Shown here in pieces: positions 23,608 through 32,694 of a stretch of DNA of 33,848 bases. The position numbers and the translations under genes were made by a program. Each line of letters begins with the position of its first letter. The first letter of the stretch is position 1. Under the pieces are notes generated by a model, which saw nothing but the letters and a program-made list of their open reading frames with translations, did not search any database and had not been told where the DNA came from. The stretch spans positions 1 to 33,848 of the forward strand of contig NZ_JAHHIU010000149.1 of assembly GCF_024539815.1 (NCBI RefSeq), given 5' to 3'. Source of the stretch: Streptomyces hayashii. Its GTDB lineage: Bacteria; Actinomycetota; Actinomycetes; Streptomycetales; Streptomycetaceae.

Positions 23608-26298
23608 ATGAAGCAGCAGGGCGTGCAACCTGAGGACAAGGAAGGCACCTCTGACGCTGCGTCGCGCCCGGACGTCGCCGACGAGGCACTGGAGGAGGTG
23701 CACATCGACGAGGTGGAGGGCGACGAGCCCCTGCTTCCCGCGCGCGTGCACCGTCCTTCCGACCTGATGCGCCTGCTGATCGGCGTGCTCGCCGTCGTCG
23801 TCCTGCTGGGCATCGCCGCCTTCGCACACGGAACGACCTCGGGTCTCGAACAGGACATCAACAAGGGCACCGGTCAGGCGCCCGACCTCCTGATCAAGAT
23901 CGCGGGGCTGGCGTCCAGCATCGCGATCCTGCTGGTGCCCGTCGCGTTCGCGATCGAACGGCTGATCAAGCGGGACGGACTGCGCATCGCCGACGGCGTG
24001 CTCGCGGCGGTCCTCGCGCACGGCGTCACCCTCGCCACCGACCTCTGGGTCGCCAAGGGCGCTCCGGGTTCGATCCAGGAGGCGCTCACCCAGCCCTCCC
24101 CCGGTGACATCCACGCCCTCACCGATCCGGTCCACGGCTACCTGGCGCCCGTCATCGCCTATATGACGGCCGTCGGCATGTCGCGGCGGCCGCGCTGGCG
24201 CTCGGTGCTGTGGATCGTGCTGCTGCTGGACGCCTTCTCGATGCTCGTCACCGGCTACACGACACCCTTCTCGATCATCCTCACGGTGCTGATCGGCTGG
24301 ACCGTGGCGTACGGGACGCTGTACGCGGTCGGCTCGCCGAACGTGCGGCCCACGGGACGGACGCTGATGGCGGGCCTGCGCCACGTCGGGTTCCGACCGG
24401 TGAGCGCGGCCCGCGAGGAGGTCCCCGACGCCGCCGAGGGAGACCGCGGCAGACGCTACTTCGTCACCCTGGAGGACGGCCCGCCGCTGGACGTCACGGT
24501 CGTCGACCGGGAACAGCAGGCCCAGGGTTTCTTCTACCGCGCATGGCGCAATCTGGCCCTGCGCGGCTTCGCCACCCGCAGCAGCCTTCAGTCGCTGCGC
24601 CAGGCTCTGGAGCAGGAGGCGCTGCTCGCCTACGCGGCCATCGCGGCGGGCGCCAACGCGCCGAAGCTGATCGCGACGTCGGAACTCGGACCCGACGCGG
24701 TGATACTCGTCTACGAGCACACCGGCGGTCGCACCCTCGACTCGCTGGCGGACGAGGAGATCACCGACGATCTGCTCCGCAACGCCTGGCACCAGGTGCG
24801 GGCCCTGCAGTCGCGGCGGATCGCGCACCGCCGGCTCGCGGGCGACGCGATCCTGGTGGATCGTTCCGGCAAGGTGATCCTCACCGACCTGCGCGGCGGT
24901 GAGATCGCGGCCGGCGACCTGCTGCTGCGCATGGACGTCGCCCAGTTGGTGACGACGCTCGGGCTGCGGGTCGGCGCCGAGCGGGCGGTGGCCTCGGCGG
25001 TGGGCGTGCTCGGACCGGACGCGGTCGCGGACTGTCTGCCGATGCTGCAGCCCATCGCCCTGACGCGCTCCACGCGCGCGACGCTGCGCCGGCTGGCACG
25101 AGAGCGGGCACAGCGGGAGCGCGAGGCAGTCCTCCAGGCCTCCCTGCAGGCCAAGCAGGCGCGTCTGGAGGCGGCAGACCACGACGACGCCGGGGCCGTC
25201 GTTCTGGAGAAGCCCGGCAAGAAGGCCGAACGTGCGGAGGCACGGGCCGAGAAGCGGGCCATCGACGAGGCGGTGGAGGAGGCACGCGAGGAGGACCTGC
25301 TGACGCAGATCCGGCACGAGGTGCTGCTCATCCGCCCCCAGGCGCCGGTCGAGCCGGCCCGGCTGGAGCGGGTGCGGCCGCGCACCCTGATGAGTTTCAT
25401 CGCGGGCGCCATCGGTGCGTACTTCCTGCTGACGCAGCTCACACACATCGAGTTCGGCCCGCTCATCGAGAACGCGCAGTGGGGCTGGGTGGCCGCCGCC
25501 GTGCTGTTCTCCGCGCTGAGTTACGTGGCTGCGGCGATGAGCCTGCTGGGCTTCGTCCCGGAGCGGGTGCCGTTCCCGCGGACCGTGGGAGCGCAGGTCG
25601 CCGGGTCCTTCGTGAAGATCGTCGCTCCGGCCGCGGTCGGCGGGGTCGCGCTCAACACGCGCTTCCTGCAACGCGCGGGGGTGCGGCCCGGGCTCGCGGT
25701 GGCCAGCGTCGGCGCCTCGCAGCTGTTCGGGCTCGGCTGCCACATCCTGATGCTGCTGTCGTTCGGCTATCTGACCGGGACGGAGAAGACGCCGTCGCTG
25801 TCGCCGTCCCGCACGGTCATCGCGGGTCTGCTCACGGTGGCGGTGCTCGTGCTCGTGGTGACGTCGGTGCCGTTCCTGCGCAAGTTCGTCTCCACGCGCG
25901 TGAGGTCGCTCTTCGCCGGCGTCGTGCCGCGCATGCTCGACATCCTGCAGCGGCCGCAGAAACTGGTCACCGGCATCGGCGGCATGCTCCTGCTCACCGC
26001 GTGCTTCGTGATGTGCCTGGACGCGTCGATCCGCGCGTTCGGCGACGGGTCGACGTCGCTGAGCATCGCCAGCGTCGCCGTGGTCTTCCTCGCGGGCAAC
26101 GCGCTGGGCTCCGCCGCCCCCACGCCGGGTGGAGTCGGCGCCGTCGAGGCGACCCTGACGGTCGGTCTGATCGCGGTCGGGCTTCCCAAGGAGGTAGCGG
26201 CTCCCGCGGTGCTGCTCTTCCGTCTGCTGACCCTGTGGCTGCCGGTCCTCCCGGGCTGGCTCGCCTTCAACCACCTGAGCCGCAAGGGCGCCCTGTAG
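23608..26298 (+). CDS. Membrane protein: kinase-like domain plus YbhN/MprF-type flippase-like domain
   Basis: The protein is 896 residues from ATG 23608 (GTG 23584 is possible). An acidic cytoplasmic N-terminus (about 1-50) leads to several membrane segments (LLIGVLAVVVLLGIAAFAHG and others, about 53-240). The soluble centre has a degenerate kinase fold: the usual lysine strand reads LDVTVVDRE, and the catalytic region reads HRRLAGDAILVD with LTDLRGGE (about 405-430) instead of HxDxxxxN and DFG. An Arg/Ala/Glu-rich helix (about 490-570) follows. The last 300 residues are eight or so membrane helices of the lysylphosphatidylglycerol-synthase TM family (PTPGGVGAVEATLT). The likely role is lipid or lipid-linked substrate translocation with a regulatory nucleotide-binding domain; substrate unknown. 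Confidence 0.85.
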   Translation: MKQQGVQPEDKEGTSDAASRPDVADEALEEVHIDEVEGDEPLLPARVHRPSDLMRLLIGVLAVVVLLGIAAFAHGTTSGLEQDINKGTGQAPDLLIKIAGLASSIAILLVPVAFAIERLIKRDGLRIADGVLAAVLAHGVTLATDLWVAKGAPGSIQEALTQPSPGDIHALTDPVHGYLAPVIAYMTAVGMSRRPRWRSVLWIVLLLDAFSMLVTGYTTPFSIILTVLIGWTVAYGTLYAVGSPNVRPTGRTLMAGLRHVGFRPVSAAREEVPDAAEGDRGRRYFVTLEDGPPLDVTVVDREQQAQGFFYRAWRNLALRGFATRSSLQSLRQALEQEALLAYAAIAAGANAPKLIATSELGPDAVILVYEHTGGRTLDSLADEEITDDLLRNAWHQVRALQSRRIAHRRLAGDAILVDRSGKVILTDLRGGEIAAGDLLLRMDVAQLVTTLGLRVGAERAVASAVGVLGPDAVADCLPMLQPIALTRSTRATLRRLARERAQREREAVLQASLQAKQARLEAADHDDAGAVVLEKPGKKAERAEARAEKRAIDEAVEEAREEDLLTQIRHEVLLIRPQAPVEPARLERVRPRTLMSFIAGAIGAYFLLTQLTHIEFGPLIENAQWGWVAAAVLFSALSYVAAAMSLLGFVPERVPFPRTVGAQVAGSFVKIVAPAAVGGVALNTRFLQRAGVRPGLAVASVGASQLFGLGCHILMLLSFGYLTGTEKTPSLSPSRTVIAGLLTVAVLVLVVTSVPFLRKFVSTRVRSLFAGVVPRMLDILQRPQKLVTGIGGMLLLTACFVMCLDASIRAFGDGSTSLSIASVAVVFLAGNALGSAAPTPGGVGAVEATLTVGLIAVGLPKEVAAPAVLLFRLLTLWLPVLPGWLAFNHLSRKGAL

Positions 26299-26384
26299 GG
26301 GCACGCCCGGCCCGACCGGACGGCTGTCCCTCGTACGGGCCCGCGCCCCGCGCGCGTGCCCGCACACCACCGCAGGATGGGTTC

Positions 26385-27929
26385 ATGCCGAACCCGTCCC
26401 GTCTGCGCGTCGCCGCCGTGACCGCCGCCTGCGTGCTGTCGTCCTTTCTGGCGGCGGGTTGCGGCGACGAGGCACGGGGCGAGGACCTGACGGCCCAGAA
26501 GCTGACCTGGAAGGACTGCCCCGCCCCCTCGCAGTCGGAAGGAGGCGGCAGCGCACCCTCTCCGCTGCCGCACGGCGGCACATGGCAGTGCGCCACCATG
26601 AAGGCGCCCCTCGACTGGGCGCACCCCCGGGGCGACACCATCGGCATCGCCCTGATCAGGGCCCGGGCCGACGGCGAACGCAGCGGACGCATCGGCTCGC
26701 TGATCTTCAACTTTGGCGGCCCGGGCGGCTCGGGTGTCTCCACCCTGCCTGCCTTCGGCGACCAGTACGCGGCCCTGCGCACCCGCTACGACCTGGTGAG
26801 CTTCGACCCGCGCGGAGTCGGCCGCAGCGCCGGCGTGCGGTGCGAGAGCGACCAGCAGCTCGACGCCTACTTCCAGCAGGACTCGACACCCGACGACGCC
26901 GCGGAGCGCACCGCCCTGCTGGACCACACCAGGAAGTTCAACGCGGCCTGCGAGAAGAACTCCGCGAAGATGCTCCCGCATGTGCGGACCACCGACGCGG
27001 CCCGCGACATGGACCTGATGCGTCAGGTCCTCGGCGATCGGAAGATGCACTACTTCGGCATCTCCTACGGCACCGAACTGGGCGGCGTGTACGCCCACCT
27101 GTTCCCGAAGAACGTGGGACGGGCGGTCTTCGACGGGGTCGTCGACCCTACGCAGACGTCCGAGCAGGGCTCGCTCGGGCAGGCCGGCGGCTTCCAGCTC
27201 GCGCTCGACAACTTCGCCGAGGACTGCACGTCCAAGAAGCAGGACTGCCCCGTCGGAGACACCGCGAGCGACGTCGAGGACCGGATCGCGAAACTTCTGC
27301 GGGCCCTCGACCGCAAGCCGATCCCGGGCATCTTCCCGCGGGTGCTGACCCAGAGCGCCGCGACCAACGGCATCGCCCAGGCGCTGTACGCCAAGGAGTT
27401 CTGGACGTATCTCACCGAGGGCCTCGAACAGGCCTACGCGGGGGACGGCCAGACCCTGATGCTGCTGTCCGACCTGATGAACGGGCGCAGTGAGAACGGC
27501 GAGTACAGCAACATCACGGCCGCCAATGTCGCCGTCAACTGCGCCGACGACAAGCCTCGCTACTCGACCTCCTACGTGCAGCGGAGGCTGCCCGAATTCC
27601 GCGCCGCCTCCCGCGTCTTCGGGGACTTCCTGGCCTGGGGCATGGTGAGTTGCGCCGACTGGGCCGTGCCGGGCGCCGCCGACCACCCGGACGTGAGCGC
27701 ACAGGGGTCCGCGCCCATCCTGGTCGTGGGCAACACTGGAGACCCCGCGACCCCGTACGAGGGCGCGCGCAAGATGGCGGGCGCGCTGGGCCGGGGAGTC
27801 GGGATCGAGCTGACGTACAAGGGGCAGGGCCACGGCGCGTACGACAGCAAGAACACCTGTGTGCAGAGGGCGGTGAACGGCTACCTGCTGAACGGCACGG
27901 TCCCCGCCGCCGGAACGGTCTGCTCCTGA
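26385..27929 (+). CDS. Secreted Tap-like (S33) lipoprotein peptidase, first copy
   Basis: The protein is 514 residues from ATG 26385, with AGGATGGG upstream. The signal peptide ends in a lipobox (FLAAGC, Cys26), so it should be a membrane-anchored lipoprotein. The alpha/beta-hydrolase triad is Ser227 in GISYG, Asp in GNTGDPATPYEG and His in GQGHGAY. The oxyanion region NFGGPGGSG and DLVSFDPRGVG are typical of the tripeptidyl aminopeptidase/SlpD-SlpE group of Streptomyces, which trims peptides outside the cell. The C-terminal TAP-like domain is present. It lies 165 bp upstream of a paralogue in the same orientation. Confidence 0.93.
   Translation: MPNPSRLRVAAVTAACVLSSFLAAGCGDEARGEDLTAQKLTWKDCPAPSQSEGGGSAPSPLPHGGTWQCATMKAPLDWAHPRGDTIGIALIRARADGERSGRIGSLIFNFGGPGGSGVSTLPAFGDQYAALRTRYDLVSFDPRGVGRSAGVRCESDQQLDAYFQQDSTPDDAAERTALLDHTRKFNAACEKNSAKMLPHVRTTDAARDMDLMRQVLGDRKMHYFGISYGTELGGVYAHLFPKNVGRAVFDGVVDPTQTSEQGSLGQAGGFQLALDNFAEDCTSKKQDCPVGDTASDVEDRIAKLLRALDRKPIPGIFPRVLTQSAATNGIAQALYAKEFWTYLTEGLEQAYAGDGQTLMLLSDLMNGRSENGEYSNITAANVAVNCADDKPRYSTSYVQRRLPEFRAASRVFGDFLAWGMVSCADWAVPGAADHPDVSAQGSAPILVVGNTGDPATPYEGARKMAGALGRGVGIELTYKGQGHGAYDSKNTCVQRAVNGYLLNGTVPAAGTVCS
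27001..27118 (+). repeat. 118-bp tract identical to 28753-28870
   Basis: The coding stretch around the nucleophile (ARDMDLMRQVLGDRKMHYFG to the PKNVG region) is base-for-base identical to the second peptidase gene, while flanking codons diverge at once on both sides. Confidence 0.95.
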
Positions 27930-27997
27930 CGCCCGCCGTGCTGCGGACCGGCCCCTTCGGATTCCTCCGAGTTCCGGAAAAGCAGCAGGTCAAAAGG

Positions 27998-28006
27998 TTA
28001 TCCACA
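27998..28006 (+). other. DnaA box (TTATCCACA)
   Basis: This is an exact match to the general bacterial DnaA-box consensus, in the 165-bp gap between the two peptidase genes. Confidence 0.4.
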
Positions 28007-28094
28007 GGCTCCGACGGGTGGTTCGCCCGACGCCTACTATGGCCTGACAGCCGACCGCCGCCGAGCGCGGGCGGCCTGCGAGGGGGGAAGTGCG

Positions 28095-29657
28095 ATGGCG
28101 CGATGGGGACGGTGGACGGCGTTGGGGGCCGCCGCCGCGCTGCTGGCGACGGGCTGCGGCGGCGGGTCGGGCGGGAGCGGTGACGGAAAGGGGAGCACGG
28201 CCGGCGCCCATGCCTCGACCGGCTCCTCCGCGACGGCGGGCGCCGCGCTCGCTCCGCCCGCCTCGCTGACCGGACAGAGGCTGGACTGGGGACGCTGCAA
28301 GGGCACCGCGGACTCCGCCGCGCCGGACGGCGACTGGCAGTGCGCCACGCTGAAGGCGCCCCTGGACTGGTCGAGGCCGGACGGCGACACGATCGGCATC
28401 GCCCTGGTGCGCGCCAGGTCCCGCGCGAGCGGCGACGACCGGGCCGGCTCGTTGCTGTTCAACTTCGGCGGGCCCGGCGGTTCGGGCGTCTCGACGCTGC
28501 CCTCCTTCGGCTCCACGTTCTCCTCGCTGCGCGAGCGCTACGACCTGGTGAGCTGGGATCCGCGCTCGGTCGGCGCCAGCGAGGGCGTCCGCTGTCGCAG
28601 CGACAAGGACATCCAGGCCGCCGAGTCGCTGGACTACACCCCCGACACCCCGGCAGAGGAACAGGCCTTCTTCCAGGACGCCACCGACTTCGGCAAGGGC
28701 TGCGCGAAGGCGGCGGGCAAGCTGATGGCGCACGCGTCGACGACCGACACCGCCCGCGACATGGACCTGATGCGTCAGGTCCTCGGCGATCGGAAGATGC
28801 ACTACTTCGGCATCTCCTACGGCACCGAACTGGGCGGCGTGTACGCCCACCTGTTCCCGAAGAACGTGGGGCGGGTCGTCCTGGACGCGGTCGTCGACCC
28901 GAGCGCCGACGCCGTGGGCCATGCGCAGAACCAGGCGCGCGGCTTCCAGCGGGCGCTCGACGACTACCTCCGCTCGACCGGCCGGGACCCGAAGAAGGGC
29001 ACCCAGGAGATCGCGGACCTGCTGGACCGGCTCGACGCCAAGCCGCTGCCCGCCTCGGGCGGGCGGAAGCTGACGCAGACCCTCGCCCTCACCGGCATCG
29101 TGGTGCCGCTGTACAGCGAGCGGAGCTGGCCACGCCTGACCAGCGCCCTGGCGGCGGCGAAGGACGGGGACGGCTCCGAGCTTCTGACGCTTGCCGACGC
29201 CTACACCGACCGCGACGCCTCGGGGCACTACGGCACGTCGGCCCACTCCCAACGGGTCATATCGTGCTTGGACGACCGGCAGAGGCCGACCGTGCAGGCG
29301 ACGAAGGAGCGGCTGGCGCAGTTCGAGGAGATCTCGCCCGTCTTCGGGGACTTCCTGGGCTGGGACACGGCCGGCTGGTGCCACGACTGGCCGGTGGCCG
29401 GACAGTTCGACACCCCGGAGGTGAGCGCGGCGGGCTCGGCGCCGATCCTGCTGGTCGGCAACACCGGGGACCCGGCGACGCCCTACGAGGGCGCGCGCAA
29501 GATGGCGGACGAGCTCGGCAAGGGGGTCGGAGTGCTGCTCACCTGGAAGGGCGAGGGGCACGGCGCCTACACGAGCGGGAACGCCTGCGTCGGCTCCACG
29601 GTGAACGCCTATCTGCTGAAGGGGACGGTGCCGAAGGACGGCAAGGTCTGCTCATGA
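28095..29657 (+). CDS. Secreted Tap-like (S33) lipoprotein peptidase, second copy
   Basis: The protein is 520 residues from ATG 28095, with GGGGGGAAG four bases upstream. The lipobox LLATGC puts the lipid-anchored Cys at 21, followed by a Gly/Ser-rich and Ala/Thr-rich linker. The triad is Ser241 in GISYG, Asp in GNTGDPATPYEG and His in GEGHGAY. It has the same family and architecture as the preceding gene, differing mainly in the linker and in the helical lid region (residues about 270-350). The shared 118-bp identical block indicates recent exchange between them. A DnaA-box-like site lies in the gap upstream. It ends just before a strong terminator. Confidence 0.93.
   Translation: MARWGRWTALGAAAALLATGCGGGSGGSGDGKGSTAGAHASTGSSATAGAALAPPASLTGQRLDWGRCKGTADSAAPDGDWQCATLKAPLDWSRPDGDTIGIALVRARSRASGDDRAGSLLFNFGGPGGSGVSTLPSFGSTFSSLRERYDLVSWDPRSVGASEGVRCRSDKDIQAAESLDYTPDTPAEEQAFFQDATDFGKGCAKAAGKLMAHASTTDTARDMDLMRQVLGDRKMHYFGISYGTELGGVYAHLFPKNVGRVVLDAVVDPSADAVGHAQNQARGFQRALDDYLRSTGRDPKKGTQEIADLLDRLDAKPLPASGGRKLTQTLALTGIVVPLYSERSWPRLTSALAAAKDGDGSELLTLADAYTDRDASGHYGTSAHSQRVISCLDDRQRPTVQATKERLAQFEEISPVFGDFLGWDTAGWCHDWPVAGQFDTPEVSAAGSAPILLVGNTGDPATPYEGARKMADELGKGVGVLLTWKGEGHGAYTSGNACVGSTVNAYLLKGTVPKDGKVCS
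28753..28870 (+). repeat. 118-bp tract identical to 27001-27118
   Basis: This is the partner of the identical block in the first peptidase gene, about 1.75 kb apart in direct orientation. Confidence 0.95.
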
Positions 29658-29660
29658 CGA

Positions 29661-29703
29661 CGGCGGGGGCTGCGCGCACTCGTGGTACGCGCAGCCCCCG
29701 CCG
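29661..29703. terminator. Strong bidirectional terminator
   Basis: CGGCGGGGGCTGCGCG (29661-29676) pairs perfectly with 29688-29703 around an 11-nt loop. It lies between the convergent peptidase and moeZ genes. Confidence 0.88.
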
Positions 29704-29743
29704 ATCCGACCGGGCGACCCGGGGGCCGAGGCGGACGACCCCG

Positions 29744-30922
29744 TCAGTAGACGGGCTTGCTCGGCTCGATCTGGTGGACCCAGCCGATCACGCCACCGCC
29801 GACGTGCACGGCGTCCGAGAAGCCCGCGGACTTCAGCACGGCGAGGACTTCCGCACTGCGGACACCCGTCTTGCAGTGCAAGACGATCTTCTTGTCCTGC
29901 GGCAGGCCCTCCAGGGCGGTTCCCATCAGGAACTCGTTCTTCGGGATCAGCTTGGCGCCCGGGATGGAGACGATCTCGTACTCGTTCGGCTCACGGACGT
30001 CGATGATCTCGATGTTCTCGCCGTCGTCGATCCACTCCTTGAGCTGCTTGGGAGTGATCGTGGCGCCGGCCGCCGCCTGCTGGGCCTCCTCGGAGACGAC
30101 GCCGCAGAAGGCCTCGTAGTCGATGAGCTCGGTGACGGTCGGGTTCTCGCCGCAGACCGCGCAGTCGGGGTCCTTGCGGACCTTGACCTGCCGGTACTGC
30201 ATCTCCAGGGCGTCGTAGATCATCAGGCGGCCGACGAGCGGCTCGCCGATGCCCGCGAGGAGCTTGATGGCCTCGTTGACCTGAATGGAGCCGATGGACG
30301 CGCACAGCACGCCCAGGACGCCGCCCTCGGCGCAGGAGGGGACCATGCCCGGGGGCGGGGGCTCCGGGTACAGGCAGCGGTAGCAGGGGCCGTGCTCGGA
30401 CCAGAAGACCGAGGCCTGGCCGTCGAAGCGGTAGATCGAGCCCCACACGTAGGGCTTGTTGAGCAGCACGCACGCGTCGTTGACCAGGTAGCGGGTCGCG
30501 AAATTGTCCGTGCCGTCGACGATCAGGTCGTACTGAGCGAAGATCTCCATCACGTTCTCGGCTTCGAGCCGCTCTTCGTGAAGGACCACGTTCACGTAGG
30601 GGTTGATGCCGAGGACGGAGTCGCGGGCGGACTCGGCCTTGGAACGGCCGATGTCGGCCTGGCTGTGGATGATCTGCCGCTGCAGGTTCGACTCGTCGAC
30701 CTCGTCGAACTCCACGATGCCGAGCGTGCCCACGCCCGCCGCGGCCAGGTACATCAGCGCCGGCGAGCCCAGGCCGCCGGCGCCGACACAGAGCACCTTG
30801 GCGTTCTTCAGCCGCTTCTGCCCGTCCATCCCCACATCGGGGATGATCAGGTGGCGGGAGTACCGTCGGACCTCGTCTACGGTGAGCTCAGAGGCTGGCT
30901 CGACCAGGGGTGGCAGCGACAC
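29744..30922 (-). CDS. moeZ: MoeZ, adenylyltransferase/sulfurtransferase
   Basis: The protein is 392 residues from GTG 30922 with GGAG nearby. The MoeB-like N-terminal domain has GAGGLG (47-52), DEVDESNLQRQ (73-83), the adenylation core and two zinc CxxC pairs (CYRC, CAVC). A C-terminal rhodanese domain has the active cysteine in LHCKTGVRS. MoeZ activates the C-terminus of ThiS/MoaD-type carrier proteins by adenylation and loads sulfur. In Streptomyces it supplies several sulfur pathways, including molybdopterin, Cys via CysO-like carriers, and some natural products. It starts 63 bp after the spherulin-like gene on the same strand. An intact SNLQRQ stretch contrasts with the degenerate ThiF-like protein at 1638. 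Confidence 0.97.
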   Translation of the reverse strand: MSLPPLVEPASELTVDEVRRYSRHLIIPDVGMDGQKRLKNAKVLCVGAGGLGSPALMYLAAAGVGTLGIVEFDEVDESNLQRQIIHSQADIGRSKAESARDSVLGINPYVNVVLHEERLEAENVMEIFAQYDLIVDGTDNFATRYLVNDACVLLNKPYVWGSIYRFDGQASVFWSEHGPCYRCLYPEPPPPGMVPSCAEGGVLGVLCASIGSIQVNEAIKLLAGIGEPLVGRLMIYDALEMQYRQVKVRKDPDCAVCGENPTVTELIDYEAFCGVVSEEAQQAAAGATITPKQLKEWIDDGENIEIIDVREPNEYEIVSIPGAKLIPKNEFLMGTALEGLPQDKKIVLHCKTGVRSAEVLAVLKSAGFSDAVHVGGGVIGWVHQIEPSKPVY

Positions 30923-30985
30923 GGGGACTCCGTTGGTCGGTCGATCACTACAGTTGTTCTCCCCGTAACACTGCCACGGCCTTCT

Positions 30986-31744
30986 TCATTCCGAGACACC
31001 CGTACCAATGCGCGAGACAATTTCGTCCCAGTAGCCGGGCAGGGTCTCCCAGGGGTCGGCCAGGCCCGCGCGATCGGCGCCGTCGGTGAACCAGATCGTC
31101 CCCGCGCCCTGCCAGCGGGCGATGCGCAACGCCTCGTCGAGATGGCAGCGCGGCACCCCGTGCACGAGGTGGCAGAAGCGCTCGGGCGGATGCTCGGCGG
31201 TCCACTCCGCCACCTGCGACCAGCGGTAGTCGCTCCACGGGCCGCGGAAGGTGACCAACTGGTCTGCGTGCTCCGCGTAGCCGGGGTACGGGTGGGCCCC
31301 GTGTCCGAGGACGAGATGGGGCGTGCCGTGAAGCGTCCGGATGGTGTCGGTCGCGCGGCGCACCGCGGGGAGCGCGGCGCGCTCGGCCGGACAGTGGTCC
31401 AGGAGAAAGCCGTCGACCTGGTACCAGTCGAGATGCCGCCGTGCGTCGGAGATCACCTCGGCGAAGGCGCGGGCGCCGTGGCGGAGGTCGAGGCGGCCGA
31501 GGACGCGGACGCCCGCGTTGCGCAGGCGGCCCGCGGATTCCAGACAGCGCGGGTCGGGCCGGACGCCGGGCCCGTCGTCGACGTCGAGGACCACCCAGTG
31601 CAGCGGCCGGCCGGGGCGGGCGAGCTCGGTCCACTCGGCCGACGCGAGGAGGGGGTGCGCGAGGCCCGGGACGCCGAGGCCGGTGCGGACGTCGGTGGTC
31701 CCGGCGCTCGCGGTGCCCGCCGGAGTTCCGGTCAGATACGACAT
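30986..31744 (-). CDS. Spherulin-4-like glycoside-hydrolase-fold protein
   Basis: The protein is 252 residues from ATG 31744, with GGAGG four bases upstream, overlapping the epimerase stop by 13 bp. TIM-barrel segments of the spherulin-4 (GH135-related) family are visible: LHWVVLDVDDGPG, VRVLGRLDLRHG, YQVDGFLLDHCPAE and TIWFTDGAD. Fungal Sph3 of this family cleaves galactosaminogalactan and uses an adjacent Asp-Glu pair; here the matching site reads LLDHC, so the Glu appears to be His. No signal peptide is present (MSYLTGTPAGTASAGTTDVR), implying a cytosolic or non-classically exported protein. Its role, probably on an amino-sugar polymer, is inferred. Confidence 0.8.
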   Translation of the reverse strand: MSYLTGTPAGTASAGTTDVRTGLGVPGLAHPLLASAEWTELARPGRPLHWVVLDVDDGPGVRPDPRCLESAGRLRNAGVRVLGRLDLRHGARAFAEVISDARRHLDWYQVDGFLLDHCPAERAALPAVRRATDTIRTLHGTPHLVLGHGAHPYPGYAEHADQLVTFRGPWSDYRWSQVAEWTAEHPPERFCHLVHGVPRCHLDEALRIARWQGAGTIWFTDGADRAGLADPWETLPGYWDEIVSRIGTGVSE

Positions 31745-32694
31745 GCCGCCTCCATCCAGATGTCGGCCAGGGACTCCTCCAGGTTGATGCGGGGCCGCCA
31801 GCCGAGCCGGTCGCGGGCCGTACGGACGTCGGCCTGCTGCCAGCTGCCGCAGCCGTCGGGATACGGGTACGCGACCGGACCGGCGTGGTCGGAGTCGAGG
31901 CGGGGATGGCCGATGGCGCCCCTGAGGTGGCCGCCGGGCGGGCCGTCGAGTTCGTGGAGGGCGCCACCGTACCCGGCCACGCGCGCGAGCACCGCGGCGG
32001 CGTCGCGCAGCCGGACGGCGCGGCCCGAGCCGATGTTGATGACGCCCTGCGCGGCGGAGAGGGAGGCCGCGTGCACGGCGCGGGCCACGTCCCGGACGTC
32101 GATGAAGTCGCGCTGGACGCCGAGGCCGCCGAGCTTGAGTTCGCCGTCGCCGGACTGCATCGCGCGGCGCATGGCCTCGGCGAGCCGGCCCAGCGGGGAG
32201 CCGGCGGGCGTGCCGGGGCCCGCGGGCGAGAACACCCGGAGCACGACGGCGTCCAGACCGGAGCCGAGGACGAGTTCGGTGGCGGCGAGTTTGCTGACGC
32301 CGTACGGGCCGCCGGGGCGGGGCACGGCGTCCTCGGCGGTGGAGGAGCCGGGCTGGCTCGGGCCGTACTCGGCGCCGCAGCCGATCTGCACCAGCCGGGC
32401 GCCGCAGCCGCTGCGCCGCAGGGCCTCGCAGACGGTGGCGACGGCGACGGTGTTGTGCCGGGTGAGCTCGCGGGCGCCGCCGCGGGTGGTGCCCGCGCAG
32501 TTGACGACGACCTGGGGGTGGACCGCGTCGAGGAACCGGGTGAGCGCGCCGGGGCTGCCGGACGCGAGGTCGAAGCGGACGTCGGCGTCGTCGCCGCGGC
32601 CGAGCGCGGTGAGCTGGACGGCCGGGTCGGCGAGCAGACGGTCGGCGACGAAACGGCCGAGGTACCCGTTGGCTCCGATCAGCAGGACCCTCAT
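31732..32694 (-). CDS. SDR-family NAD-dependent sugar epimerase/dehydratase
   Basis: The protein is 320 residues from ATG 32694. The extended-SDR fold starts MRVLLIGANGYLGRF with the GxxGxxG nucleotide motif (GANGYLG), and the catalytic Tyr-Lys pair appears as YGVSK at about 150. Further family landmarks are RDFIDVRDVARAV and GVINIGSGRAVRLRD. It likely acts on a nucleotide sugar; the substrate cannot be read from sequence. The start is shared (ATGA) with the stop of the small collagen-like gene and the stop overlaps the spherulin-like gene, so the three are made as one coupled set. Confidence 0.9.
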   Translation of the reverse strand: MRVLLIGANGYLGRFVADRLLADPAVQLTALGRGDDADVRFDLASGSPGALTRFLDAVHPQVVVNCAGTTRGGARELTRHNTVAVATVCEALRRSGCGARLVQIGCGAEYGPSQPGSSTAEDAVPRPGGPYGVSKLAATELVLGSGLDAVVLRVFSPAGPGTPAGSPLGRLAEAMRRAMQSGDGELKLGGLGVQRDFIDVRDVARAVHAASLSAAQGVINIGSGRAVRLRDAAAVLARVAGYGGALHELDGPPGGHLRGAIGHPRLDSDHAGPVAYPYPDGCGSWQQADVRTARDRLGWRPRINLEESLADIWMEAACRI

